From assembly GCA_946807835.1 (NCBI GenBank), contig OX327686.1, positions 12,896,001 to 12,960,000 of the forward strand: a DNA stretch of 64,000 bases, in the 5' to 3' direction. Positions 11,439-23,200 of the stretch are shown one piece after another; position 1 is the stretch's first letter, and each line of letters begins with the position of its first letter. The stretch comes from Ailanthus altissimus. Its lineage: Eukaryota > Streptophyta > Magnoliopsida > Sapindales > Simaroubaceae. Under the pieces are notes generated by a model. That model saw only the letters and a program-made list of their open reading frames with translations. It did not search any database and had not been told where the DNA came from. The translations under genes and the position numbers were made by a program.

Positions 11439-14400
11439 TCACAAAGTAGTGACTCCGGTTAATTCCTTGCATAAGACGAACTTAACCAAGGGCAGTGGCT
11501 TAATCAACATATCAGCAGGGTTTTTAGATGACGCTATCTTTGTCAGACTAACTTCACCACTTTGGACAATCTCACGAATGTAATGGAGCCTCACATCAAT
11601 GTGTTTCGACCTCTCGTGGAACACTTGATGCTTGCTTAGGTGTATGGCACTCTGGCTGTCACAGTATACACCGGTGTTTACATCTTTACGAGCCAATATC
11701 TCCTCCCATATGCCTTTTAACCACACGGCCTCCTTTATAGCTTCACCAACAGCTATGTACTCTGCCTCTGTGGTAGAAAGTGCAACCACATGTTGTAGAA
11801 CTGATCTCCAACACACACTACACCCAAACAGTGTGTGAATACGTAGCCCGTCAACGATCTTCTCTTGTCAAGATCACCTGCATAATCTGAGTCTACGTAC
11901 CCTCTTACCATTTCATTGTTGTCCTCATCCCTCTTATACACCAACCCGTGATTCGACGTTCCCTTGAGATATCTCAGAATCCACTTTACTACAAGCCAGT
12001 GATCTTTACCCGGATTCACCATGTATCTACTCACTACACTCACAGCTTGTGCTATGTCTGGTCTTGTGCAAACCATTGCATACATGATGCTCCCCACAGC
12101 GCTTGTATACGGTACTTTGCTCATCTGCAGTTTCTCATCTTCAGATGTCGGTGACTGTGCTGCTGACAGTCTAAAATGCATGGCCAAAGGAGTAAAGACA
12201 GCCTTCGCGTTTGACATACCAAACTTCTCCAGAATTTTGACTATATATTGCTGTTGAGACAAGAAGATAACATCTCTTCTTTCCCTCACAATGTCTATAC
12301 CCAAAATTCTCTTCGCTGCTCCCAAATCCTTCATTTCAAACTCGCCACTTAACTGCTTCTTGAGCTTTTGTATTTCTTCCATATTCTTGCATGCGATCAA
12401 CATATCATCGACATATAGAAGCAAATACATCATCCCACAACTCATGTTCTTGAAGTACACGCATCCATCACACTTGCTTCTATTAAAGCTACAAGCCATC
12501 ATAAACTCATCAAATCTCCTATACCACTGTCTAGGTGATTGCTTTAACCCGTATAATGACTTCTTTAGCAAAACAAGCATGATCTTCTTTACCGGGCTCC
12601 TCGAACCCTTGCGGTTGTGCCATGTATATTGTTTCTTCAAGCTCTCCATGTAGAAAAGCTGTCTTTACATCCATCTGCTCTAAATGTAAATCAAGGTTTG
12701 CATATATAGTTAACAAAATCCTAATAGATGTGTGCTTGACAACTGGAGAGAATATCTCATGAAAATCGACTCCATCTCTTTGAGTAAAACCTTGTGCTAC
12801 TAACCTAGCCTTAAATCTCGTAGGCTCAATCCCTGGTATCCCCTCCTTCACCTTATACACCCACTTGCACCCGACTAGCTTCTTTTGAGGTCTTTCCACC
12901 AACTTCCAAGTATTGTTCTTTCTAAGAGAACAAATTTCTTCTTTCATAGCCTGCTGCCATTCTTTCTTGTTTTCACTCTTCATAGCCTCACCATATGTCC
13001 TAGGCTCATCATACTCAAGAGTGTAAGCAGAATTAAAAGCATGAGCAACTAAGTCTGCTTGTGCATACCTGACTGGTGGGTTAATCGTTCTCCTTAGCCT
13101 GTCTCTAGCAAGCTGGTACTCTTCAAGTTCCAACTCAAGAGTTCTAGTCTTCTTTTAGGTGGACTTTGAGGAATTCGTCGGTGTTCTTGGTTCCTCTTTA
13201 AGGATCTCTTCGTTGAAGTGTTGATCTGGGGGCATATCAAATCCATGTTCAGGCTCAACTTCAACTTCTATTGACTCTGGTGCTGAGTCTTCCTTGGACA
13301 CATGTTCTTCTTTCTCATCTTCTTGGGAGGTTTTCAGCATCGTCATCTCATCGAACATTACGTCACGGCTTATGATACTCCTTGGTGGTGTCAAGTCTTT
13401 ACACCACACCTTGTATCCTTTTACTCATTTGGGATATCCTATGAATACCCCTTTGATAGCTCTAGGTTCCAACTTCCCCTCCTTAACATGTACAAAGGCA
13501 GGGCAACCAAATATTCTAAGATGGTCATACTTCAGAGGATTGCCAGACCATTTCTCTTTTGGCGTCTTCAAGTCAATTACTGAGGAGGACTTCTGTTTAT
13601 CAAGTAAACAGCAGTCACTACAGTTTCTCCCCAGAATGTCTTGGACATCTTCGCATTGGTAAGCATGCATCTAACCCTTTCAAGTAGGGTCCTATTCATC
13701 CTCTCAGCTACCCCATTCTGCTGCGGTGTTGATCTTACTATTCTATGCCTTGCAATCCCATGCTTGGCACAAAACCTATCAAACTCTCTGTTGCAAAACT
13801 CGAGGCCGTTGTCAGTTCTTAACCTCTTTACCCTTTTGCCAGTTTGATTCTCAACAAGAGCCTTCCAAGTCTTGAACACATCAAATACTTGATCCTTGCT
13901 CTTCAACACATAGACCCACAGCTTCCTCTAATAGTCATCAATCAAGCTGAGAAAATATCTAGCACCACCACGAGTAGCTGTCTCAGCTGGTCCCCAAAGA
14001 TCCGAGTGTATGTAGTCAAGAGTCCCCTTAGTCTTGTGCTCGCCGGTACTGAACCTCACTCTATATGCTTTCCCTAGCACACAATGCTCATAAAACTTTA
14101 AGGGCTGGAACTTATCCTCTCCAAAGACCTTTTGACTATATAACTCCTTTAGGTTTTTCTCGCCTAGGTGTGCTAGTCTAAGATGCCACAACTTGGTTTG
14201 CATACTCTTATCATCTACAGAGAATAGTGCAAAATCACTCACGACTTTACCCTTAAGCACATAAATACCTTTGTGCTTCTCTCCTCTCATCACCACCATG
14301 GAACCTCTCAAAACTCTTAAAATCCCTCCGTCGATCCTGATGGAACACCCATTCTGGTCTAAAGTCCCTAGTGAGATCAAGTTTCTCTTCAAGTCAGGAA

Positions 14401-15424
14401 TATACCTAACATCTGTCAACTCTCTCACTCGCCCATCATGTAGCCTAAGTTTAACACTACCAATTCCCATCATCTGACATGCAATGTCATTACCCATTAA
14501 GACCTTACCACCACTAATAGGCTGGAAATTTATAAACCAAGACTTGTGCGGGCACATGTGAAAAGTACAACCAGAATTTAAAACCCATTGTTCAGAGTTT
14601 ATACCATCAGTAGTGACGAGTGTCTCTGCGCTGTCATAGCTATCATCATAGGCAAGCGCAGCATCCGCTTTCTTCTTATCCTGTGCTTTCTTCTCAGGAC
14701 AGTCCTTTATGAAGTGCCCCTCTTTCTTGCAGCAATAGTACTTTATAGGAGTCCTAAACTTCAACCTTGAGCCTTTTTTCTTCCCATCTCTATATGAGGG
14801 CCTTCCTCTTACAGATAAACTTTCTGTATTGCCCTCAGCCTGCTTTCTTAATAACTTTGAGTTTAATGATGATTTCACATCACTCATCGTTAAACTCTCT
14901 CTGCCGTAGAGTAGTGTATCAACAAAACTCTCATAGCTCTTGGGGAGTGAACTCAGCAAGATAATTGCTCTATCTTCATCTTCTATCTTGATGTTGATAA
15001 ACTCAAGATCAAGAATGATCTTATTGAAGGCGTCTATATGATCTTTCATCGGCGTCCCCTCTGACATGGACAGCTGATACAGCTTCTTCTTTATATGTAG
15101 TCTGTTGGCCAACGATTTCCTCATATAAAGAGAGTCAAGCTTCTTCCAAAGATCTATTGCCGTCGTCTCACCTGCTACTTCCCTTAATACTTCATCGCTC
15201 AATGACAGAACGATTGTGCTATGAGCTCTTTCTTGAATGTCCCTAATTTCTGCTTCTACTCTAGATGACTCTGACGTCTTCTCTTCATCACTAGATGGAG
15301 CTGCAGTCTCCTCTAATGCCGAACCAAGTCTTTAGCTTACCAACAACGCCTTAACCTTCATCTTCCACGGATTGAAGTCATTCATACCGTTGAATTTCTC
15401 TACCTCATACTTGAGTGTGGCCAT
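11439..15424 (-). pseudogene. Copia gag-pol polyprotein, broken
   Basis: The start codon is inferred at 15422-15424, a short distance downstream of the PBS. In order: gag (first in-frame stop near 15334, then open from 15202), a zinc knuckle near 14720, protease, integrase with an in-frame stop at 13925-13927, RT and RNase H. Frame changes occur near 13600-13660, 12550-12640 and 11760-11810, with further stops near 13425 and 13155. The knuckle has lost its first cysteine (Tyr instead). The protease active site reads LNSGCT rather than the usual DSG. The RT core LLLYVDDML and the integrase DDE-region signature TPQQNGVAERMNRT are still readable. RNase H motifs ALSTTEAEYIA and CDSQSAIHL are present. 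Lesions in several domains mean no functional product is expected. Confidence 0.93.
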
Positions 15425-15441
15425 GTCTGCTTAGAACCAAA

Positions 15442-15453
15442 GCTCTTATACCA
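15442..15453 (-). other. Primer binding site (initiator-Met tRNA type)
   Basis: On the minus strand TGGTATAAGAGC begins two bases after the right LTR. It differs by one base from the usual copia primer site complementary to initiator methionine tRNA (TGGTATCAGAGC). Confidence 0.85.
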
Positions 15454-15456
15454 GTT

Positions 15457-16190
15457 TGTTGAAGCAGAAGCACACAAACAAAGCTAAACAATTCACCCAA
15501 GTAATATAATAATGCAGAACAAGTTATTAAGAAATAAAAGAGAGAAAGGGGGTAGAAGATGAACACACAAAGAATTACGTGATTCGACAACTTGCCTACG
15601 TCCACGGCGGATCAAGATCACACTCTTCTCTTATTATGAATCACAAGAAAACCACAAAGTATGCCTATCACAAGAAAGATCACAAAGAAAACTCTCTCTT
15701 GCCCTCTAGGGATTTTCTCTCACAAAGAACCACTAAGAATAATCACTAAGATTATTATTTATCACCAAGATCTCTCTAAGATCACAAAGATCTCACTAAT
15801 TTGATCACAAAGATTGTTAAGATGTGTTTACAAGCCAATTGATAGCCTTTATATAGGCCTTGGGACGTCATAGGTTTTCTCTATACGTGTGGGAGTCGTA
15901 TTACGGAGTCCTAGAGCAAGTGGGAGACGAAATTAGGAATTTTCCTAATTTTGGGATACTGTTCCTGCGTCCAGCGCTGGGATCTCGTCGCTCCAGCGCT
16001 GGTGCACTTCTGCTGAGCGCTGCGGCGCTGAGGTTCTGTTCTGGGTGCTGCGGCGCCCACTCCTGGTCGCCTGGTGCGCCCTTCTTTATTTTTTGCCTCC
16101 TTTCGCGTCCGTCTTCGATTCGTGTGCACCTTACGCACTTGACTTGATCTACAAATTATATTCCAATAATTTTTAATCAATATTCTCACA
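15457..16190 (-). repeat. Copia 5' LTR (right copy, 734 bp)
   Basis: Partner of the LTR at 10622-11369. It differs by scattered substitutions and small indels, notably in the GC-rich island 15965-16080, where this copy lacks part of the dyad cluster. The divergence implies an old insertion, but it was not measured. Confidence 0.93.
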
Positions 16191-16243
16191 ATTCCCTTTT
16201 TAAATTTTGATTTAAAACCTATTTCTCTTTGAAGGCTAAGTTC

Positions 16244-18408
16244 TGTTAGGTGTGTTGAGCGAATTTACTTAGGGTTCTTGCATGTGGGTTGTGTTCATCA
16301 TACAAACAATATACATATCTCATACATACATGTGCACAGCGGAAGATTAAATACAATGAACACAGAAAATAACATTTTATTTAACTGAAATTCGAGATTG
16401 AGAAATATCACCTATGAAGCCTTTGGATTAATTTTCTTTGAAGTCCACCATGAAATGAATCTTTGATCAATTCTAGCAATCAACAAGGGTGGGTTTGATT
16501 GTCTAGAATGGCAGCATCTTAATCCAGCATATGTGTTTAACTCTTAAACATTTTACAAAGTTAAACCATTTAACTTAATTAAATTTGTTTTTCCTTTTAT
16601 TCAACTCTTGAATAAATAAAACAAATCTTGTTTTTAGTTATTACATTTAGTAGCCATTAATTCAATTTGTTTTATTGTTCTAACACTTAAAACACAAAAC
16701 AAACAATTTCAATTTCTCAAATTGAATTGGCTCCCAAAATGCAAAACCTAAAATCTAAAACATTATTGATTTTCAATTTCATTTCACTTTATATTCAAAT
16801 GCATTAATTCCAAACTAATTTGAATTTCATTTGCATTTCATTTGGCTTAACCTAACCTTAGTTAACATTTAACCTTAGTTAGATTATTTTAACTTAACCT
16901 TTAAGTTAATAAATATTTAATTAATTTAATCATAGTTAACTAACTTAACCATGGTTAGGTTAACCTTTACTTAACCTTTAAGTAAGGTTAACTTAATTAA
17001 CTATATGATTAACCTTTAATCATAGTTAATTAAATCATTTATTTAATAATTAAATAAATAAATATTTATTCTTATTATTTAACAATTAAATAATCATAAA
17101 GTGAAATTACTATTATATCCTTACTCGGTTAGCAAGTTAACCTAAAGTGGGTCCCACCAATTTAACCACATACTTTAGTTAACGTAACCTTAGTAATTGC
17201 TGAATTATACTGTATTGAACAATTCAATACGGTACACTGCCCAAGTACTCAAAGAGTACATTTCATATTGGGACTCTCTAGGTCTACACCCGATTTGTCA
17301 AATGGAACTGTTCCATTAATCCGTAATCGATGCCCCACGCACACGTTACGAATATTACAAATCAGCGTGTCAGACCATACAAGTTGAGGTCATAACGTAT
17401 ACGTATAATCCTTCCATCATTTATATCCTGGATGTGCGGGGATATAGATCAACACCGTCAAATCCCCATTTGCTCATCCATAAACTTATCTCCAGATTCG
17501 TATCTCGATAAACAATATACGCAAACACTTTTGCTATATTGTTTAACCCTATGGGAAACTCTTTTCCCGGGTTTATGCTTGTGGCCACAAGACTTTATGA
17601 AATACAATCTCGGAGCATCGGATATACAACTTACCTACGTAAGCTGACGGATCCCTTATCTACGCACACCGGACTCCATGAGCATCGGACCATACCCAGC
17701 GACACATAGCGGTCAGACCATGAAAGGTCTCTGACATATGTGGAACCAAAGCATGATGGATCACTCACAAGACCACCGTGGCGCTCAGGTCAAAGGACCA
17801 CGAATACTACTCAACTCGAGAGGACCTTCCTTTGACGGTGTCATAGGATATCTATTGGGGTCCTCATAAGTCTGTTCAGTATCCAGTCCTGACTGGATAC
17901 CCGCATGCCTATACAAGCTCTAAGCTCATGGTCAGCTAAGAACAACCATCTGAACCAGTCAGATATAGACATACACTAATCTATTTAAAGTAAATCACCG
18001 ATAGACCCGCATTAGTGATTATAGATCAGGAACATTATCTTTGAGACATACTTACATAATGATATTTCTTAACACCTATTGCAACTCTTTGCAACTATAT
18101 CATTACAAGTATACTCTCAGGTCTTTGTCCCATTATAGACAAGGTTCTAACTCTTTAGACCTCGCTGACTCTTATACAGCGCTAACTTTTAGCATTTATA
18201 ACTCTCAGCTTTGATAACTATTAGTTCTGATCTAAACTCCTTTAGACCAGATCTGAACTCTTTCAGATCAAACAATATTTGTAATGTTACAAGCATTATA
18301 CCATATTAATATGATATTAACAATCTTTATTCGAAATGTTTATTGTATAAATATTAACAATTAATATTCATACAATATTGGAATGGCACGTGAGCACCGG
18401 CTCCAACA
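16244..18408. mobile_element. S-family LTR-like element copy 3 (2165 bp)
   Basis: The best-preserved S copy. It begins TGTTAGGTGT, ends GGCTCCAACA, and is bounded by a perfect 5-bp target duplication AGTTC (16239-16243 and 18409-18413). It shares the conserved core (17210-17960) with copies 1, 2 and 4. The first third is AT-rich and includes a TTAAC-rich stretch (16855-17040). Small open frames inside it are not conserved. The class (solo LTR or non-autonomous LTR element) is inferred from the termini and duplication length. Confidence 0.88.
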
Positions 18409-18413
18409 AGTTC

Positions 18414-20227
18414 AGCCTAGGAATCCCGATTTAGATATTCTATGTTTCGTTGATCACGATCGGACCTATCATAAGGATTATAACAAAGGATCGCAATCCA
18501 TTGTCACCAGAAGGTTTCTAAATTATACGAAGAGAGGAGTTCGAGGTATGTTTACAACTTTTAGTCCTTCGAGGTTCTTGGTATTATACCAAAAGGCTAA
18601 TTTTTATGTGAATAAAAAGACATTAATTTACTACTAATTGATAATTAAATTTGAACCGGCCATCTTGAAGACTCGAGTTGCTTTTATTCCCAAGATTCTC
18701 ATAATCACAATATTCTAGAGCAAATCTCCCTATAATCTCGAAACGCAATCATAATAAGAAGATAACAACTTGTCATAATTCTGTAAAAATTTAAATATCA
18801 AAATTCAACAAAAGCCTATAAATAAAGAACTTAACAACAAAGAAACAAGATTCTTTTCTCCTCATTTCTCCCCTTTTAGGAACTCTTTCTTCTCTTCGAA
18901 TTTTTTTTAAGAAATTTACACTCTGAAACAGTTCCTAGTTAATTTTTAATAGGTTGTTATAGTCTTTCAATCCATCGTAATTATAAGATAGATTATTTTA
19001 TAATTTATTATTGATAGTAAGGGTGCGCAAAAGATATGAAAAATAAAAAAAATATATTATAAGTTCAAACTTTTTACTCAAAATTGATGGGTAATAAATT
19101 TTTTAAAATATATATATATATATATATATAAAACACATAAATTTTGAAATAATAGAAAAAAAAGTCAAAAGCTTTTGGAATAATAAAAAAAACACATAAA
19201 TTTTGCTCCAAAATGACAGGACCTAAAACAAGAGAAAAAAAAAGCCTTAAAATAGTTCAAAATAGATCCAAAGTTTTAACCTAAAAAGGTAAAAAAAAAC
19301 TATAATAACCTGAAAAAATCAGTTCTATCTAATTCAGTTATTACACATTCATTTGGTTTTCTTAATTCTTCCTCAAGGAAGAATTGAAAAATCACACCGA
19401 GCTGTCCTATGCCAACCTAATTGGTAGAGACCAATCTTTTTTGTTGTAAGAATTACTATTTAATAGTACACTAAAAGTGAGTTAAGACTCAATGAAATAA
19501 ATGTAAATTCCCATAAAAATGAATTGCTATAATTTTTCGTCTTGCATCATACTCGTGTATATGTTCTTTATTATTTGTCTATATACAATGTGTCAAAGGG
19601 TCCAACACATGCATTGCAAACCTATTAAGCACTAAAAAATAATCATCTTAGTTAAAGCTCATTGATAAACCCAAAAATTAACCCGGTTAGAATATAAATC
19701 TAATTCATTGCTTCGGATCGTCCAAAATTTAGAGTCAACACCCATTAAAAAAACTTGACAAATTATAAACATATGATTAAATAGAAGTACAAGAAGTAAG
19801 TAGAATCATGATTCTTTTACACTCAATTTTTGTGAAGATGGACTGGGAAAAGTACTCTGCCATAGCTATTTTGAATATATAGCATACGCATAATTCAAGT
19901 AAAAGCCAACGTGTTTGCAGGCATATAATACATGAGATGATGAACAGCTCAAGATAAAGAGTTGAGAATCCTTTTTGGCCAAGACAAATATAGTGTAGCA
20001 AAAATTGTCCATTCCAATAACCTCGTGAATGTATAAACTGAAAGTTTTCTGTACATGCAACTCTGGGAAGTGAGAGAAAATGGAGCCCAAAAAATAACCA
20101 AAAGAAGAAAAAAAAACTATCAAAGAACATAAAAACATGATCAACTGCTCTAATTTTTGCCCATTATAGTTATCTCATACAGACATTGAACGCTTTGACC
20201 ACAGGCACCGGAGACTGGACCGGCACC
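18414..20227. other. Intergenic DNA, no gene recognised
   Basis: AT-rich. A frame at 18383-18637 starts inside S copy 3 and has no known domain. A (TA)n run lies at 19108-19131. The part nearest 20227 is presumably the 3' UTR of the GH28 gene. Confidence 0.5.
19108..19131. repeat. TA dinucleotide microsatellite
   Basis: Uninterrupted alternating A and T over about 24 bases, flanked by A-rich sequence. Confidence 0.85.
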
Positions 20228-23200
20228 TCAAAAGTTATAATCGATATCTGTTACATTCTGGGAGGTGGAACGCTTAATGAGCCGTTCCTGTTCATCATAC
20301 AGATCAAGGTTCTCACAAGGGGCAGGGAAGATGGTTCCTATTACTTGTCCTTGAACGAAGGCACACTGAAAGATATGCTTTTTCTTGTATGTTATTCCCA
20401 CCGACATATCCCGAAATGTAACGTTTCTCACTGGAATTTCTTCACTTCCATGGATACGAACAGGCACACGTACTCCTTGACCATGGACACCAATGAAGCT
20501 TATATTCTCAAGTATTGGAACAGCCTTTGGATCATAACCTCCGTCCGGGTGTTCATTGTAATCTGTCTTTATTACAATTCCAACTCGGACATCATCAAAT
20601 GTAAGATTTCGATAGTTTATATCTCGAACATATCCACCCCTTCCAGGGGCAGTCTTGATTCGAACTGCACGCCTTGAACTCCACACCAGGAGGTTCTCCA
20701 CAGTGACATTTGATACACCACCAGACATCTCACTACCTATGGATACACCTGCACTGTTGCACAGTTCAGCCAAGGTAGATCTCAGTTACCATCCGAATTA
20801 CCCATACCAAGGCACCTACAAGGTCATTAAGTAATTGAAGTAGCATTTTTGTCTCTATTGTTAGATAAACCAATTATGCACATGCACATGGCGCACATCT
20901 GTGACTGTGTTTGAGTTGGGATACAACTGTAGTTTGTTAAAAGATGTTTAGTATGCCTCTAACTGCATCAAGCAATTCAACCATGCCAAAGGATAGAATG
21001 GTTGTATACAGTAAAGTGAACAGAGACATCTACAAGATTCAATGATGGCGTTCAAGCAGGCATATCGGTAGAACATATGCATGTTGCAATCATGAAATAT
21101 AGTTTGCTGGAACAACATAGCAACAAGCATAAAATTAAAGTTCGAAGCCAAATATAAAAGAAATTTCACCTGACCATAGATCGAACTACAAGGTTTCGGA
21201 TGAGAATATTCATTGAAGGTCGTCCATAAGCAATTCCATACTGATCCCACCCACTCTTTATTGCAATTGCATCATCCCCTACACTTATGTAACAATCCTC
21301 AATTACCATATCCTCGCATGAATCTGTTTATCACATGAAAAATATGGTCTTAGTCATGTTCAAAATGAAGTATCTGTTTGGTTGGGTTTTTTTACTGGTA
21401 AAAAGAATTTTTTTAATGCCAAAAGCTTTTTTTAATTTTTTTTGTGATATTTGATTGCAACTGAAGAAGAGCTTTTAGAAATTTAAAAAGCTATTTTTAT
21501 CTCTATTTGTAAAAGCTCAAATTTTGGGCTTTTTGAGAGTAGAGCTTTTGGAGGTTTTTTTTTTTTTATAATTTATACAAAGTCACATATATCCTAATAA
21601 TATTTTTTTAATTCCATGGTGTACTCTTAATAAAAAAGAATAAATAAATCCTACTTAACTAACATATTTTTATTATTTTCTCGAAATTCATCATATATCG
21701 ATATCTCTACAATCATTATATCTTTACAAGACTCTCAACCAATTTTTTTTTTCATTGGTAAGTATTATTTTATTTTATTTTTAATTTTTGGACCAAATAC
21801 AATAATTTATTTGATTCATTAATTATTATGTATTAACTTTACTTGAATTCTTATGTTTTTAAGAGATTGAATTTGAAAAAATACATGATAAATTTAAACT
21901 TATGCATAAAAAAATTAATTTGTTTAGAATTTAGACATAAATTTTATTAAATATCCTTTTTGGTAATTTAATAATAGATAAACACTTTTAATAATGTGTA
22001 ACCAAACAAGCTAATACTTTAAAAGAGCTTTTTTAATTGACAACCAAACTATCAATAATATTTTCTTAAAAACTCTACTTCTAAAAGCTCTATTGGAAAA
22101 GTACAACCAAACTATCAATAATATTTTCTTAAAAACTCTACTTCTAAAAGCTCTATTGGAAAAGTCCAACCAAACAGACCCAAAAACAAATAAATGGAAA
22201 ATAAACTTCATAGACTTCAATTACAGCAGCAAACCAAAAAGCTGTAACTCAGTAATCGAAGTCCAGATTTGAGGCATCAACCATGATGTAGTAAAAAGAT
22301 TTACGATATTGCAAGTTTGCAATTTATTATATTCTAAGATATATCATAAAGGACAATTAGATAATGTAAAATAATTCCAGAATCAAGGCCAAATTATAGG
22401 GTCCAACATAGTCTCCAGTTTTAGGTGCACACACCATGTTTATTTTTTGGGTTATAATAAAAAATCTCTATAGTGAATATTTGCCCATCCTTCATCCCAA
22501 TCACTTAAATTCTTTTTAGTTCATTTTTGTCGCTTATTTCATCCTCTCTTGCTTAAAGTTAAAATGATTAACGTTATATAATTGTTTAATTAGTGGCCCA
22601 CCTAACAAGTTAATCAATGATTAGTTAAACATGTCTACATCTAGGTGTTAGCCCAATATAATATTAACAAATAAAAAAGTTACGTTAACACTACTTACCA
22701 GGATCAATTCCGTCGGTGTTTGGAGCTTCAAATACGGGAGCCAAAATTGTAACATTCCTAATTGTGACGTTCTTGCAATCATAAGGATGGAGTGTCCAAA
22801 ATGGGGAATCACGCAAAGTTATATTTGAGATCACAATGTCACTTGACCACATTATCTGCATGAGTGGGCCCCTAGTGTTATTCAGAAGCTTTTGGCGATA
22901 TTTCTTCCACCATGTTTGCCCCTGTCCATTGATAGTACCATTATGCCCTGTTTGTCAACAGATACATAAACACCAAACCAAACTAAGTCAGAAGATGAAC
23001 CATTTGCAGAGAAGACAGGTGCAAGCCTCAAGGTTAACTAGAATTACAAGGACATTGAAGCACTAGATTTACCTCTGCAATCAGCTAATAAGAAGTTTAC
23101 TAACAGCTAACAAATGCATATTACTCAAGTCAAAAACACTGTAATCTCCATTATAGCATAGATGTTTCTCCTTCATTTTTGGTTTCTTCCCTGTTACTGT

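Larger units (their letters stand above)
10622..16190 (-). mobile_element. Degenerate Ty1/copia LTR retrotransposon (Tork/TNT1-like)
   Basis: It has two LTRs (10622-11369 and 15457-16190), each TGTTGAAG...TCACA as read on the plus strand. A PBS lies beside the right LTR and a PPT beside the left, so the element reads on the minus strand. The gag-pol order is gag, zinc knuckle, protease, integrase, reverse transcriptase, RNase H, which is diagnostic of copia. The coding region has several stops and frameshifts, so the element is not autonomous. The 5-bp flanks (ATTTT on the left, ATTCC on the right) match at only three positions, so no clean target duplication is visible. Confidence 0.95.

Noticed and set aside
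12291..12653. Plus-strand frames across 11380-14964
   Set aside because: Antisense shadows of the copia gag-pol on the minus strand.
16855..17040. Interstitial telomere repeat
   Set aside because: The repeats are TTAAC-like and irregular, not the plant TTTAGGG telomere unit.
18383..18637. 84-codon plus frame at the end of S copy 3
   Set aside because: Begins inside the S terminus and has no domain; considered and dropped as a possible pararetrovirus or gene fragment for lack of any motif.
18780..18910. TATAAATAAAG followed by a pyrimidine-rich leader, resembling a promoter
   Set aside because: No open reading frame or homologous gene follows; could be coincidence in AT-rich DNA.
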